NCBI GenBank assembly: GCA_903929135.1
Contig: CAIYTH010000013.1
Location: 1-64,000 of the forward strand
Source of the DNA: an uncultured Chlorobiales bacterium
Lineage (GTDB): Bacteria > Bacteroidota > Chlorobiia > Chlorobiales > Chlorobiaceae
Direction of reading: 5' to 3'
DNA length: 64,000 nucleotides
Position 1 is the first letter of the stretch; each line of letters starts with the position of its first letter. The notes under the pieces are model-generated. The model saw only the letters and a list, made by a program, of their open reading frames with translations, did no database searches and was not told the origin of the DNA. Below are positions 1-10,798 of the stretch, in pieces. Position numbers and translations under genes: made by a program.

Positions 1-1
1 A

Positions 2-49
2 TTTGTGATCTGCAAGGTGAATCCAAGCCATAAGCAGCGCCAGGGGTGA
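2..49 (+). CDS. rpmJ: 50S ribosomal protein L36, C-terminal end (partial, truncated by window edge)
   Basis: Frame 2 reads FVICKVNPSHKQRQG-stop, the L36 C-terminus, directly upstream of rpsM; not in the ORF track. Confidence 0.9.
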   Translation, partial: FVICKVNPSHKQRQG

Positions 50-83
50 TCTTCGGAACAAACAACAGACTTGAGAAAAACAT

Positions 84-461
84 ATGAGGTTAGCTGGTGT
101 AAATTTGCCATTGAACAAGCATGCTGTCATCGCTCTGACGTATGTTTATGGTATCGGGAAAAAATCTGCTGAAAACATTCTTCAGAGAGCGGGTGTTGCC
201 CCGAACAAGAAAGTCTCCGAGCTGAGCGATGAAGAGGCGCATGCTATCAGGGAGATCGTCGGCAGCGATTATACGGTGGAAGGTCAGGCACGAGGCGAGC
301 AGCAGCTGGCCATCAAGCGCCTGATGGATATCGGTTGCTACAGGGGCCTCCGCCACAGGAGATCGCTCCCGGTCCGCGGCCAGCGCACCTCGACCAATGC
401 ACGCACCAGGAAAGGAAAGCGCAAGACGGTCGCCGGCAAGAAGAAGGCTACCAAGAAGTAG
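84..461 (+). CDS. rpsM: 30S ribosomal protein S13
   Basis: [25 protein letters not shown]...; operon context. Confidence 0.98.
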   Translation: MRLAGVNLPLNKHAVIALTYVYGIGKKSAENILQRAGVAPNKKVSELSDEEAHAIREIVGSDYTVEGQARGEQQLAIKRLMDIGCYRGLRHRRSLPVRGQRTSTNARTRKGKRKTVAGKKKATKK

Positions 462-508
462 TGACACGAGTAATTCAGCAATAAGAGAGATTAAATAGCG
501 ACAGACTC

Positions 509-892
509 ATGGCAACAGCGAGCAGGAAAAAAAAGAAAGTAAAGGTTACGCCTGAAGGCACCGTTCACATCAAGGCGTCGTTCAACAACGTCATGGTGAC
601 GATCACCGATACGCTCGGCAATACGGTTTCATGGTCCAGTGCCGGCAAGAACGGCTTCAAAGGTTCCAAGAAGAATACCCCTTATGCCTCACAGGTGACC
701 TCCGAGGCAGCAGCCAAGGAAGCATACGACCTCGGCATGCGCCACGTCGACGTGCTCATCAAGGGGCCTGGCGCCGGACGCGATGCCGCCATCAGGGCGC
801 TCCAGGGCGTCGGTCTCGAAGTGAAGACGATCCGGGACATCACCCCGCTTCCGCACAACGGTTGCAGGCCTCCCAAGCGCAGAAGGGTCTGA
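509..892 (+). CDS. rpsK: 30S ribosomal protein S11
   Basis: [28 protein letters not shown]...[11 protein letters not shown]. Confidence 0.98.
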   Translation: MATASRKKKKVKVTPEGTVHIKASFNNVMVTITDTLGNTVSWSSAGKNGFKGSKKNTPYASQVTSEAAAKEAYDLGMRHVDVLIKGPGAGRDAAIRALQGVGLEVKTIRDITPLPHNGCRPPKRRRV

Positions 893-930
893 CGGTTATC
901 ATCAAGAATTATCAATGAAGCAATATTGCT

Positions 931-1542
931 ATGGCACGATTCAGAGGCTCAATTACCAAGGTTTCTCGCAGGTTAGGGATAGCTCTTTCTCAGAAGGCTG
1001 AAAAATATCTCGAAAGACGCCCGTATGCTCCCGGCGAGCACGGTCAGTCCCGCAAGGGAAAGGTATCGGAATACGCACTTCAGCTCCGTGAGAAGCAGAA
1101 GATGAAATTCCTGTACGGTATTCTCGAAAAGCAGTTCAGGACATATTACAGGAAGGCAGTTTCGCAGCGTGGCGTCACCGGCGACAACCTCGTCAAGCTT
1201 CTGGAACGTCGTTTCGACAACGTGGTCTACCGCAGCGGATTCTCTCCTTCCCGCGCAGGTGCCCGTCAGCTCGTCACGCACGGTCACATGCTGATCAACG
1301 GCAAGAAGGTGAACATCCCTTCCTACCTCGTTACTCCCGGTGACCTGATCGAGTTCAGGCCGAAGAGCCGCACCCTCGATGCTGTCGCCGATTCGCTGAA
1401 CAGGGCGTCGGATGCAAGGATTCCAGCATGGATCCAGGTTGACAAAGCGAACCGTAAAGCAGTGTTCCTCGCAGTTCCGGAACGCGAAGCAGTTCAGGAG
1501 CCGTACAACGAACAGCTTGTCGTCGAGTTGTACTCCAAGTGA
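931..1542 (+). CDS. rpsD: 30S ribosomal protein S4
   Basis: [16 protein letters not shown]...[13 protein letters not shown]4 domain. Confidence 0.98.
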   Translation: MARFRGSITKVSRRLGIALSQKAEKYLERRPYAPGEHGQSRKGKVSEYALQLREKQKMKFLYGILEKQFRTYYRKAVSQRGVTGDNLVKLLERRFDNVVYRSGFSPSRAGARQLVTHGHMLINGKKVNIPSYLVTPGDLIEFRPKSRTLDAVADSLNRASDARIPAWIQVDKANRKAVFLAVPEREAVQEPYNEQLVVELYSK

Positions 1543-1571
1543 TTTTTTTGAATCCTTAAGGTATCAAGACT

Positions 1572-2558
1572 ATGATATATCAGATGCAGATGCCTGCAAA
1601 GATTGAAGTCGATGAAGCAACCCACACCGGTAGTTTCGGGCGTTTCATTGCCCAGCCGCTGGAGCGGGGATATGGAGTTACGCTTGGCAATGCCATGAGA
1701 AGGGTTCTTCTGGCCTCTCTCCCCGGTACGGCCATCACCGGTGTCAAGATCGATGGCGTATTTCACGAATTTTCGACGATCGACGGAGTCCGCGAGGATG
1801 TGCCCGAGATCGTGCTGAACCTGAAGAAGGTTCGTTTCAAGTCGAACTGCAAGCGCAGCTGCAAGACGACGCTCTCCCTGTCAGGCCCGAAAGAGTTCAT
1901 GGCAGGAGACATTGTCGCCCAGGAAGGCGAGTTCGAGGTCCTCAACAAGGATATGCATATCGCCACGATCAACACCGAGGCGACCGTCAACATCGATATC
2001 TACATCGGCAGGGGACGCGGCTACGTACCTGCTGAGGATAACCGCAGCGAAGGCATGCCGATCGGCTTCATCGCGGTCGACTCGATCTACACCCCCATCA
2101 AGAACGTGAAGTTCACGGTCGAGAACACCAGGGTGGGACAGCGCACCGACTACGAGAAGATGGTCCTTGACGTCGAAACCGACGGATCGATCACTCCCGA
2201 CGACTCGATCAGCCTTGCAGGCCGTATCATCAACGAGCACTTCACCTTCTTTGCCGAATTCTCCCCGACCGAGGAAGAGTTCTCTGAAGAGGAATACAAG
2301 CAGCTCGACGACGAGTTCGAAAGCATGCGCAAGCTGCTCCAGACCAAGATCGAAGACCTCGACCTCTCTGTCCGCTCGCACAACTGCCTGAGGCTCGCAG
2401 AGATCGATACCCTGGGCGACCTGGTCTCCCGCAGGGAAGACGAATTGCTGAACTACAAGAATTTCGGCAAGAAGTCGCTGACAGAACTGAAAGAACAGCT
2501 TGATAAGAACAACCTCAAGTTCGGGATGGATATCACCCGTTACCAGATGAAGGGTTGA
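1572..2558 (+). CDS. rpoA: DNA-directed RNA polymerase subunit alpha
   Basis: [29 protein letters not shown]...; C-terminal alpha-CTD. Confidence 0.98.
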   Translation: MIYQMQMPAKIEVDEATHTGSFGRFIAQPLERGYGVTLGNAMRRVLLASLPGTAITGVKIDGVFHEFSTIDGVREDVPEIVLNLKKVRFKSNCKRSCKTTLSLSGPKEFMAGDIVAQEGEFEVLNKDMHIATINTEATVNIDIYIGRGRGYVPAEDNRSEGMPIGFIAVDSIYTPIKNVKFTVENTRVGQRTDYEKMVLDVETDGSITPDDSISLAGRIINEHFTFFAEFSPTEEEFSEEEYKQLDDEFESMRKLLQTKIEDLDLSVRSHNCLRLAEIDTLGDLVSRREDELLNYKNFGKKSLTELKEQLDKNNLKFGMDITRYQMKG

Positions 2559-2603
2559 TGCAGGCCAAATGTTTTATTGAATCAATGAGAGCGGAAACAA
2601 GAC

Positions 2604-3089
2604 ATGCGTAAAGTTAAGCCAGCACGGAAACTTGGGAGGACTGCCGCCCATAGAAAAGCAACTCTGTCGAACCTTTCGACCCAGCTGCTGCTCCACAAGC
2701 GTATCGAGACCACCGAGGCAAAGGCCAAGGAGACTCGCAAGGTTGTAGAGAAAATCATCACCAAGGCCAGGAAAGGCACCCTCCATGCACAGCGCGAGAT
2801 TTTCAGCGCACTGCGCGACAAGGAAGCCGTCCGTGCCCTGTTCGAAGAGATCGTTGGCCGTATCGGCGACCGCAACGGCGGCTACACCCGCATCATCAAG
2901 CTTGCTCCCCGTTACGGCGATGCAGCGAAGATGGCCGTGATCGAGCTGGTCGACTACACCGAGGCTCCGTCCGAGAAGAAGACGGGCACCAGGCAGGATC
3001 GTGCAAAGCGCGTCAAGGGTTCCAAGAAGGCCGAGACGGTGAAGGCACCGGAAGAGGCTGCGAAGGGTCCGGAAGAAGCCGCAGAGTAA
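2604..3089 (+). CDS. rplQ: 50S ribosomal protein L17
   Basis: [46 protein letters not shown]; follows rpoA. Confidence 0.97.
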   Translation: MRKVKPARKLGRTAAHRKATLSNLSTQLLLHKRIETTEAKAKETRKVVEKIITKARKGTLHAQREIFSALRDKEAVRALFEEIVGRIGDRNGGYTRIIKLAPRYGDAAKMAVIELVDYTEAPSEKKTGTRQDRAKRVKGSKKAETVKAPEEAAKGPEEAAE

Positions 3090-3151
3090 ACTACTGCTGC
3101 GCCGTTAGCGGCGTCAAGAAACTGATAGTCATCGTACGCAGGGTGTATGTT

Positions 3152-3814
3152 TCACCAGCGGGCGATGACTATCTGCTTTTCAGTGAAAAACTCGCTTATT
3201 TCGCCGATAGGCAACTGGTCCACCGACGCAGGGAAGCCCATGTGCTTCTCCCTCGACAGTACCGCATCGCCGATCTCCCGGTCAAGCGTCCCACCCTTCA
3301 GGCAGATCAGCACCCCCTCAGGCTTCAGCAGCCTCGAGGCATACCCGCAGAGCTCCTCGAGCGGAGCCACCTGCCTGCTGAGCACCGTATCGAACGAAAG
3401 CCCTTTCAGCTCCTCCGCTCGTGAATGGATCGCCATCACGTTCTTCAGCCCCAGCTCCTTCGCCATGGCCTTGCATGCGGCGATCTTCTTGCCGGTCGAG
3501 TCCACCAGCAGGAAGGATGTATCAGGAAAGAGGATCGCCAGGGGAATCCCGGGCAGTCCGCCCCCGGTTCCGAGATCCAGCACCTTTTCGCCGGGCCTGA
3601 AGTCGTGGACCCGGCAGACCAGCAGGGAGTGGAACACATGCTTCACGATGACCGGAGCATCCTCCTTCCGGCTGATCAGGTTCACCCTGGTATTCCACTC
3701 TTCGAGGAGGGCGGTGTATCGAACAAGTTTTTCGAGCATTTCGCCGTTGGCCGGAATGGCATGGTCACGGCAAAGTTCATGGATCAGGTGCAGGTCGTTC
3801 TGCATGTCGGTCAT
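3152..3814 (-). CDS. rsmG: 16S rRNA (guanine(527)-N(7))-methyltransferase RsmG
   Basis: [21 protein letters not shown]...[17 protein letters not shown]; start placed at MTDMQND (the ORF track extends further upstream). Confidence 0.9.
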   Translation of the reverse strand: MTDMQNDLHLIHELCRDHAIPANGEMLEKLVRYTALLEEWNTRVNLISRKEDAPVIVKHVFHSLLVCRVHDFRPGEKVLDLGTGGGLPGIPLAILFPDTSFLLVDSTGKKIAACKAMAKELGLKNVMAIHSRAEELKGLSFDTVLSRQVAPLEELCGYASRLLKPEGVLICLKGGTLDREIGDAVLSREKHMGFPASVDQLPIGEISEFFTEKQIVIARW

Positions 3815-3985
3815 AGGGATGCGGTCGATGAAAAAAATGGCCACAACATGAAAAAACGATATTTTGCGGCCATTGGCAAATGTTTGAGGGCACGCCGTCG
3901 CGTTGGATGAAACAGGGTAAAATTGTTGTACATTTCTGTGTGAAATGAATCCGGACAAGAACGACTGAGAACGAGCGCATATCGC

Positions 3986-5098
3986 ATGACCCGCATTCCC
4001 GACAGTCACGTCTACGCAGTCATTCTCGCGGGAGGCATCGGAAGCAGCCTCTGGCCGCTGTCCCGCAAGAAAATTCCCAAGCAGTTCCTGAACCTGTTCA
4101 ATGGAGGCACCATGCTCCAGAACACGGTCGAAAGGATTGCCGGGGCGGTACCCTCAGAGAATATCTACATCGTCACCGGCAGGCAGCATATCCGCCTGAT
4201 CCACGATTACCTGCCAGACTTCGATTCAGGCAACGTCATCGTCGAGCCGGCGGTGCGCGACACCGCCCTGTGCATCGCCCTTGCGACGACAGTGATCAGG
4301 AAACGCGATCCCGAGGCGGTGACGGTCGTGCTCCCTTCGGACCACCTCGTGTTCGACGACGAGGAGTTCCTGAGAGTCGTCAGGAAAGGGGTCATGCTGG
4401 CCAGGGAGCAGAAGGGGCTCGTGACCATCGGCATCCAGCCGGACCGTCCGGAGACGAGGTACGGCTATATCCAGACGGAGTCGTCGGTCATGCTCGGGGA
4501 TGAGGGCTCCGTGTATCCCGACATCCAGCAGTTCAGGGTCAAGACCTTCGCCGAAAAGCCCGACCACGGAACCGCGCTCCAGTTCCTGCAGAGCAGGGAC
4601 TTCTGGTGGAACAGCGGCATCTTCATCTGGCATGTGGACACCATCGACCACGAATTCAGCCGTTCGATGCCCGAGCTGCACAAGGACATGATGACCATCC
4701 ATTCGCACCTGGGGACCGATCGCGAGGAGTCGGTCATCGAGGATGTCTACAGCTGGATCCATCCCATATCAGTGGACTATGCCATCATGGAGAAGGCCGA
4801 GAAGGTCTATATGCTCGCCGGTAATTTCGGATGGACCGACCTCGGCTGCTGGGACGAGGTGATCAAGATGCTCAGGGACGCAGGACGTGATGCCTACGGG
4901 GAGGAGGTGGTCAGGCTCGATTCGGAAAACGTCTTCATCAGGAAACCGGTCGACAAGGCCGTGGTGACGATCGGCGTCAGGGACCTGATCGTGGTGGACA
5001 CCCCCGAAGCCCTGCTGATCTGCATCGCAGGCTCATCGCTCGACGTGCGCAAGGCCGTCGATGTGCTACGGAGGGAAGGGCTCGACCAGTACCTCTAA
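3986..5098 (+). CDS. manC: mannose-1-phosphate guanylyltransferase
   Basis: [26 protein letters not shown] nucleotidyltransferase motif; FAEKPD. Confidence 0.9.
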   Translation: MTRIPDSHVYAVILAGGIGSSLWPLSRKKIPKQFLNLFNGGTMLQNTVERIAGAVPSENIYIVTGRQHIRLIHDYLPDFDSGNVIVEPAVRDTALCIALATTVIRKRDPEAVTVVLPSDHLVFDDEEFLRVVRKGVMLAREQKGLVTIGIQPDRPETRYGYIQTESSVMLGDEGSVYPDIQQFRVKTFAEKPDHGTALQFLQSRDFWWNSGIFIWHVDTIDHEFSRSMPELHKDMMTIHSHLGTDREESVIEDVYSWIHPISVDYAIMEKAEKVYMLAGNFGWTDLGCWDEVIKMLRDAGRDAYGEEVVRLDSENVFIRKPVDKAVVTIGVRDLIVVDTPEALLICIAGSSLDVRKAVDVLRREGLDQYL

Positions 5099-5099
5099 A

Positions 5100-5148
5100 G
5101 AGCATGGACTCCATGGACGCAGTGGACGTCATGGACGGGATGGACCCT
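5100..5148 (+). repeat. 9-nt periodic ATGGAC-type microsatellite
   Basis: CATGGACTC CATGGACGC AGTGGACGT CATGGACGG GATGGACCC, directly after the manC stop. Confidence 0.7.
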
Positions 5149-5157
5149 TGACCCCCG

Positions 5158-5298
5158 GGTTTTAGCCTGACGGACAGTCACTTCTTACATTCTCTCCAAT
5201 TGCCCCGGACTTCAGTCTCCCATACTCAGGAAGGGTTTGGCCTGACGGACATTCAACCTCTTACATTATCCTCAATTGCCCCGGACTTCAGTCCGGGG
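5158..5298 (+). repeat. Tandem (76-bp period) copies of a dispersed intergenic repeat; second copy ends in CCCCGGAC-TTCA-GTCCGGGG hairpin
   Basis: gcctgacggaca.tcaacctcttacatt..ctcaattgccccggacttcagt occurs twice here; related copy at 49479-49542. Confidence 0.8.
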
Positions 5299-5311
5299 AG
5301 AGAGAGCCCCC

Positions 5312-5362
5312 AAAAAAAGATGAGCCAGCCGGTTCCCTTCCCAGGGAGCCTGCTGGCTCATC
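5312..5362 (-). terminator. Rho-independent terminator of cysS
   Basis: GATGAGCCAGC...GCTGGCTCATC stem (inner GGTTCCCT/AGGGAGCC) followed by T7 on the minus strand. Confidence 0.85.
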
Positions 5363-5402
5363 AAAATCTTCACATCCAATTCTTCCCCCTGCTTGAATTC
5401 CC

Positions 5403-6869
5403 TCAATCCCGCTTCTTCGACCAGGCGGTGCCATCCTTGGTGTCCTTGAGCTCGATGCCCTTGGCGATCAGCAGGTCGCGGATGGTGTCGCTCATTGCGA
5501 AATCCTTGCGGGCACGGGCCTGGCTTCTCAGTTCGAGCAGCACGGACATCACCTCTTCGAGGGTTTCGCCACCCTCGCCCGCCTCATTCGCCAGAAGCTC
5601 CTCCCGGCTCTTCAAGATGCCGAGCACCTCCCCTGCGTAGGTTTCGAGATAACCGAGCGCCTCATTCCTGCTTTCGGCCGACAGCCCTTCAGGTCTGTCG
5701 AGCGCGCTGTTCAGCGCCTTGGCGAACTCGAAGATCACCCCAATGGCGACCGGCGTATTGAAGTCGTCGTTCAGCGCATCGGCGGTTTTTGCCGCGAATG
5801 GAGCCACGTCGAGACGGCCGGTTCCGGCAGGAGCTTCGAGCAGCCGCCTGCAGGCCTCCTGGAGCTTCGAAAGGCCGGTCCGGGACGCCTGGATCGCTGT
5901 ATCCGAAAAGTCGAGCTGAGAGCGGTAATGGGACTGCAGGATGAAGAACCTGATGACCAGGGGGTCATAGGCAGTGAAGAGATCCTTGAGGTTCACGAAG
6001 TTCTTCAGCGACTTGCCCATCTTGACGCCGTCGACGGTCACCATGTTGTTGTGCATCCAGAACCGGACGTACGGTTTGCCGGTGGCAGCTTCGGCCTGCG
6101 CGATCTCGCAGTCGTGGTGAGGGAACTTGTTCTCCATGCCGCCGCCGTGGATGTCGATGGTTTCGCCGAGGTACTTCATGGACATGGCCGAGCACTCGAC
6201 ATGCCATCCCGGATAGCCTTCGCCCCAGGGTGACATCCATTTCATGAGGTGGCCCGGATCGGCCTTTTTCCACAGGGCAAAATCGGAAGGGCTCCTCTTG
6301 TCCGATCGCTGCTCGACGCGACCGCCTGCCTGGAGGGCCGACTGGTCGGTCCTGCCGGAGAGCTTTCCGTAACCTTCGAAAGAGTCGACGGAGAAGTAGA
6401 TGTTGCCGTTCGATTCGTAGGCGTGCCCCTTCTCGATCAGCCTGGCGATGAGCGCGATCTGTTCCGGGATGTGGCCGGTGGCGGTCGGGGCGATGTTCGG
6501 GCGCAGCACCCCGAGGCGGTCCATATCCTCGAAGTAGCTCCGGGTATAGGCCTGGGAGATCTCCATCGGATCGGTCTTCTCGAGCCGAGCCTGCTTCTGG
6601 ATCTTGTCCTCCCCCTCATCGGCGTCGTCGGTCAGGTGCCCGACGTCGGTGATGTTCTGCACATACTTGACTCTGTATCCGAGCTTTCGTATCCACCGCA
6701 CCACCACGTCGAACGAGACGTAGCTCTTGGCGTGACCGAGGTGTGCGTGGCCGTAAACCGTCGGTCCGCAGACATAGATGCTGACCATGCCCGGTACGAG
6801 CGGTTCGAAAGGTTCTTTGGTACGGCTGAGGGAGTTATAAATATGCAGAGAGGACATCCAGGTACGCAA
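5403..6869 (-). CDS. cysS: cysteinyl-tRNA synthetase
   Basis: [44 protein letters not shown]. Confidence 0.96.
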   Translation of the reverse strand: MRTWMSSLHIYNSLSRTKEPFEPLVPGMVSIYVCGPTVYGHAHLGHAKSYVSFDVVVRWIRKLGYRVKYVQNITDVGHLTDDADEGEDKIQKQARLEKTDPMEISQAYTRSYFEDMDRLGVLRPNIAPTATGHIPEQIALIARLIEKGHAYESNGNIYFSVDSFEGYGKLSGRTDQSALQAGGRVEQRSDKRSPSDFALWKKADPGHLMKWMSPWGEGYPGWHVECSAMSMKYLGETIDIHGGGMENKFPHHDCEIAQAEAATGKPYVRFWMHNNMVTVDGVKMGKSLKNFVNLKDLFTAYDPLVIRFFILQSHYRSQLDFSDTAIQASRTGLSKLQEACRRLLEAPAGTGRLDVAPFAAKTADALNDDFNTPVAIGVIFEFAKALNSALDRPEGLSAESRNEALGYLETYAGEVLGILKSREELLANEAGEGGETLEEVMSVLLELRSQARARKDFAMSDTIRDLLIAKGIELKDTKDGTAWSKKRD

Positions 6870-7154
6870 TGAAATGGTTTTGAGCCCCGGAAATGTGCCG
6901 GGTATGTACTAAAAGTTAAACATTTGGGTTTTTATGGCAAGGTTTTTTCGGGAACCCTGAAAAAGGAGCGTGAGCGAGTAGTGAACTGTATGGACTGGGT
7001 GCATCACATGGGCTTGATGTTACGTGCGGGATATCTGCGTTGCCGGTAACCTCCCCGAGCATTGCTCGGTATTGTGGTAACTAATGCTATATTGGCGTTC
7101 AAGTTATTGAATATCAATATCTTCCAATACCATAAACATAACCCGGATTAAACT

Positions 7155-7343
7155 ATGGCACATAAAATCAACGATTCATGCATCATGTGCGGTGCCTGCG
7201 AACCCGAATGTCCGGTACACGCCATTTCTGCAGGCGACGATACCTATGTTATCGATGCAGCTGTCTGCGTCGACTGTGTCGGCCACAATGACGCACCTGC
7301 CTGTGTAGTGATCTGCCCCAGCGAAAGCATCGTCAAGGCCTGA
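7155..7343 (+). CDS. 2[4Fe-4S] ferredoxin (Chlorobium type)
   Basis: CIMCGACEPECPVHAISAGDDTYVIDAAVCVDCVGHNDAPACVVICPSESIVKA, two CxxCxxC(x)nCP motifs. Confidence 0.93.
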   Translation: MAHKINDSCIMCGACEPECPVHAISAGDDTYVIDAAVCVDCVGHNDAPACVVICPSESIVKA

Positions 7344-7489
7344 CCTGTCCCGGATTTTTCACTCTGGAGCGAGGTGTGCCATGCATTTTTCGCTCCGGAT
7401 GTGAGCCCCTTGATGGCACCCTCTTTTCCACCTGAATCTCCACCTCTTTTTCTTCAGTTGTCTGAGTTGCTGACTGTTTCCCAGTTCCC

Positions 7490-7894
7490 TCATTGATTGA
7501 TTGCTTTCTCGATACTATCGACTATCTCAGACACCGGGACGGTGAAGACACCGGCATCACCTGCGGTGAAGCGTATCTTCCATTCGGAGTAGCCCACCAG
7601 ATACTCGGGATTGGGGGAAGCGTGATCGAGAACTTTGATGCAACTCTGCTCAAGAGTTTTCCGAGAGACAGGAGCGTGTTGAAGCTTGGTGGTAAAGCCG
7701 GACGGTGCTCCCGGGTTGTTGACCCTGACGTCAGAGATACTGATGTGATAGATCAGGCCGAGATTCGGGTCGTATTCGATCTTGTTGATCAGCAATCTGG
7801 AAGATGCTTCACCGATCCGTGTCTGATATGACCAGACCTGCCCTTCGGCGAAGCCCCTGGCCCTCGAAATTCCGAGGCGGATTGCAAGCGACAT
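7490..7894 (-). CDS. hypothetical protein
   Basis: Coherent 134-aa ORF (FAEGQVWSYQTRIGEASSRLLINKIEYD...), no overlapping better ORF. Confidence 0.55.
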   Translation of the reverse strand: MSLAIRLGISRARGFAEGQVWSYQTRIGEASSRLLINKIEYDPNLGLIYHISISDVRVNNPGAPSGFTTKLQHAPVSRKTLEQSCIKVLDHASPNPEYLVGYSEWKIRFTAGDAGVFTVPVSEIVDSIEKAINQ

Positions 7895-8283
7895 TGCTGC
7901 AAATTTGGAATGAAGTAACCTTTACTGTGTCCAGTTTAAAAGTAACCTCTTTTTTGACCGTAAAATACCCTCTATACCGTATTGGCGTCAGCGGGCAGGC
8001 CTGATACTCCTTGTGATTCTGCAGGGATGGCCAGCGATAGGCGAGGCATGAAAATGACAGAATATGATATATGACGTGTACTGAATTTGTAAATTATCGA
8101 AAGATGCGGGGCTGATCGTTGTCGGGGGCTATTGTCGTTATGGGACAAAGCTCCCAAGCTTCGCTTCCAGGGATATCGACATCGGCGGGTGGCCGGATCC
8201 TTGACTTCTGTTGCCGAAAAACAAGATGAAACTTCATGATTTCAGTGACATCCCCAAGGGTTAACCTATAACTAGGAGTCATC

Positions 8284-8676
8284 ATGCTTACCAATTCGCT
8301 GTCCCCCTGCATCACAACGGTCAAGGTCAAAGAGTCCCGTGATTTCTACGTCCGACTCTTTGGGGCAAAGATTACCTTCGACTGCGGTTGGTATGTCAAT
8401 CTCGAATTCGGGAAGGGCTTCTCTCTTCAGTTTATGGAACCGCAGCCTGATCAGCCGAGCTGCAATCCAGTTGGCCTGACGTACAACTTCTGCGTCGCCG
8501 ATGTGGATGCTGAGTTCCACTCACTCATGGCATCCGGTTTGGTTGCTGTCATGTCTCTTGAAGACCATCCCTGGGGAGATCGCGGGTTTGCCGTTCAAGA
8601 TCCCAACGGTATCGTTCTTTACTTGTACTCCGAGCGCGAACCAAGCCCAGAGTTCAAACAATATTTCAAGTCCTGA
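8284..8676 (+). CDS. VOC/glyoxalase superfamily protein
   Basis: TVKVKESRDFYVRLFGAKITFDCGWYVNLEF...WGDRGFAVQDPNGIVLYLY. Confidence 0.85.
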   Translation: MLTNSLSPCITTVKVKESRDFYVRLFGAKITFDCGWYVNLEFGKGFSLQFMEPQPDQPSCNPVGLTYNFCVADVDAEFHSLMASGLVAVMSLEDHPWGDRGFAVQDPNGIVLYLYSEREPSPEFKQYFKS

Positions 8677-8911
8677 ACCCATGTCCGATTTTGAGAGTAA
8701 TTGATGGCGAAAAGCCTGCTCTGAAATCAGGACTTAGCTTGAGATGACGTTTGTTTGCGAATTGGACTTGTCGAGCGCTTGAGGGAAGCTCATGTTTGCG
8801 TGCACTCATATGGTTTTGTGAATTTCATCATGATTGCCACCAGGGACTTCTGAAGCGAGCGGAATTTGCTGTTTCTTGAATTGTGTATACAAATTGTGTA
8901 GAAAAATTGGT

Positions 8912-9181
8912 ATGTTTGAGTGGGACGATAACAAGCGACGTTGCAACCTTGAGAAGCACAAACTTGATTTTGTGGCTGCCCGGTTGCTTTTCGATGGGAG
9001 GCCAACGGTTACGGCAACGTCTGATAATCCCGAAGAGGCTCGTCAGGTAACGACCGGTGTCTTACATGACGGGAAATTTTATACAGTGGTATGGACATGG
9101 CGGGACCAGGCCCGCCGGATTATATCATTCAGGAGGGCAAGAGATGTCGAAGAAGGAACATATCGTCAGATACACGGATAA
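8912..9181 (+). CDS. brnT: BrnT family toxin
   Basis: MFEWDDNKRRCNLEKHKLDFVAARLLFDG...ARRIISFRRARDVEEGTYRQ; followed by a BrnA-like gene. Confidence 0.88.
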   Translation: MFEWDDNKRRCNLEKHKLDFVAARLLFDGRPTVTATSDNPEEARQVTTGVLHDGKFYTVVWTWRDQARRIISFRRARDVEEGTYRQIHG

Positions 9182-9488
9182 AGAGCTTCTCGCAATGCAA
9201 AAGCGAGGGGATGATAAAAGCGACTGGAAGGGTGCTGCGGCCATGACGAACAAGGAGATCGACGCGGCAATTGCTGACGACGACGACGAGGCAGGGATGC
9301 ACGTTGACTGGTCTAACGTTTCGGTGGAGCTGCCTCGACCCAAGGCGGTGCTCAACATGCGAATCGATTATGAGGTCCTGGAGTTCTTCCGCAGCCAAGG
9401 CAAAGGCTATCAGAAAAAAATAAATGCGGTTCTGCGCTCTTACGTTGAGCAAAAGCAACAACAAAAGGGTATGAAGATTAGCCAATGA
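9144..9488 (+). CDS. brnA: BrnA family antitoxin (RHH type)
   Basis: MSKKEHIVRYTDKELLAMQKRGDDKSDW...LNMRIDYEVLEFFRSQGKGYQKKINAVLRSYVE; overlaps the brnT 3' end. Confidence 0.87.
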   Translation: MSKKEHIVRYTDKELLAMQKRGDDKSDWKGAAAMTNKEIDAAIADDDDEAGMHVDWSNVSVELPRPKAVLNMRIDYEVLEFFRSQGKGYQKKINAVLRSYVEQKQQQKGMKISQ

Positions 9489-9787
9489 ACCTTGTTATTG
9501 CGCTGGCAAATATACCGCCGTTGTTAGGCCTGCTGGTCTGGCCGTTCGCTGTTCTGGTCTCGCCAATGATTTTCGATGCCCCCGGCTCCGACACCAATCC
9601 TCTGGCCTGGGCATTTTATTACACCTTATGGGCTTATCCCTTGCCGACACTGATCGGCGGGATCCTGACGTTCAGGTACTGCAAACAAAACCGGCACTCG
9701 CGATGCCTGTTTTCGACGCTTATTACCTATTCATGCGTACTGGCATTTCTGCTGGAAACTTTAGCAGCGAAGTTTCTGGAAGGCTAA
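9485..9787 (+). CDS. small hypothetical membrane protein, ATGA-coupled to brnA
   Basis: 100 aa, hydrophobic segments (IALANIPPLLGLLVWPFAVLVSPMIF...); start codon overlaps brnA stop. Confidence 0.6.
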   Translation: MNLVIALANIPPLLGLLVWPFAVLVSPMIFDAPGSDTNPLAWAFYYTLWAYPLPTLIGGILTFRYCKQNRHSRCLFSTLITYSCVLAFLLETLAAKFLEG

Positions 9788-9954
9788 AGGGCGTGCAAGA
9801 GAAGAGCTGTTCAGCGATGAGAGAATCCTTGGCACGGGGGATTTTGAGAAAGATGTGGGAGGCGATTCACATTTTACATTAGCTAACGCACTTCTTTCTC
9901 AATCATTATAGGCTCCAGAGGATATCTCCCAATCCTACGAATACCAAGTCTCAA

Positions 9955-10446
9955 TTGCAGATGAAACAGATATCTGAAGAAGAGCTTCTCAGGATCGTGC
10001 TTCCGGAAGAACGATATGCTGTTGACCTGAAGCTCTATGAATATGGGCAGGGCGTGTCCGCCCGGTGCTTGACGCTTGCCCTGTCCGGCATTGCTGCCGT
10101 CGGAGTATTCCTGCAATTGCTGGATAAAACGGTAGCTCTGGCAGCAGTAACCGACTGGGTGTTTAAAGCGTTGCTGGGAGCCTCCACCATTGCGTTCGCT
10201 GCGTCAGCAGGCTTTGCCCTGCTCCAGCATTTTTTTGCCTCCAGTGGAATGTTTCATCACATAAAGTCAATGAAGATCGCATCCACGGACGACCCGACGC
10301 TTGCGCAGGATCTCAGCGAAAATCTTGCTGTTCGTCAAAAAAAATTCACACTCTCGCATTTGTATCTGAAAGCTACAGCGTCCATGCTGGTGCTCGGTGC
10401 CTTCCTGCTCGGCCTCGCATTCATCCGTCTCATGATCAATTTATAA
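9955..10446 (+). CDS. hypothetical membrane protein
   Basis: 163 aa with about three hydrophobic segments and a charged N-terminus. Confidence 0.6.
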   Translation: MQMKQISEEELLRIVLPEERYAVDLKLYEYGQGVSARCLTLALSGIAAVGVFLQLLDKTVALAAVTDWVFKALLGASTIAFAASAGFALLQHFFASSGMFHHIKSMKIASTDDPTLAQDLSENLAVRQKKFTLSHLYLKATASMLVLGAFLLGLAFIRLMINL

Positions 10447-10551
10447 ATTGATGCGCCAGATCGCGCCTGATCCTGATCACACCGGCCTTTCCTCAGCAAG
10501 CATCGACAGGCAATACCTGAAAGGAAGCTGTTCGGCAGGGTGGAGGTAAAA

Positions 10552-10715
10552 AATCGGGTTCTTCGGGCAAGGTGGCTGAACTTTGCTTTTCAATCCGTCG
10601 CAAGAACCGCGGCGCGATTTTTTATACGGGCTCCCGAATGAACATCACCAGCGAAGCATTTTTCCGAAGTGCTTCTGCGATCAACGGCCTTCCGGAAAAG
10701 AACCGGCCATTATGA
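10552..10715 (+). pseudogene. Truncated duplicate of the engB promoter/5' coding region
   Basis: 10638 ATG encodes [25 protein letters not shown]; compare Eng[26 protein letters not shown] at 12852; upstream DNA also similar. Confidence 0.85.
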
Positions 10716-10798
10716 AAGAACGGCGAGCGCGGGCGCGTAATACTTAATGAGAGGAGGATCCAATGTCGGTTCCGCCGAATTCAAACAAAAGGACAACG

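Noticed and set aside
3143-3910. Plus-strand ORFs overlapping rsmG
   Set aside because: Antisense to a confidently identified methyltransferase gene.
7055-7069. CCGAGCA-T-TGCTCGG palindrome upstream of the ferredoxin
   Set aside because: Short 7-bp hairpin with 1-nt loop, not followed by a T-tract; could be a regulator site but there is no supporting evidence.
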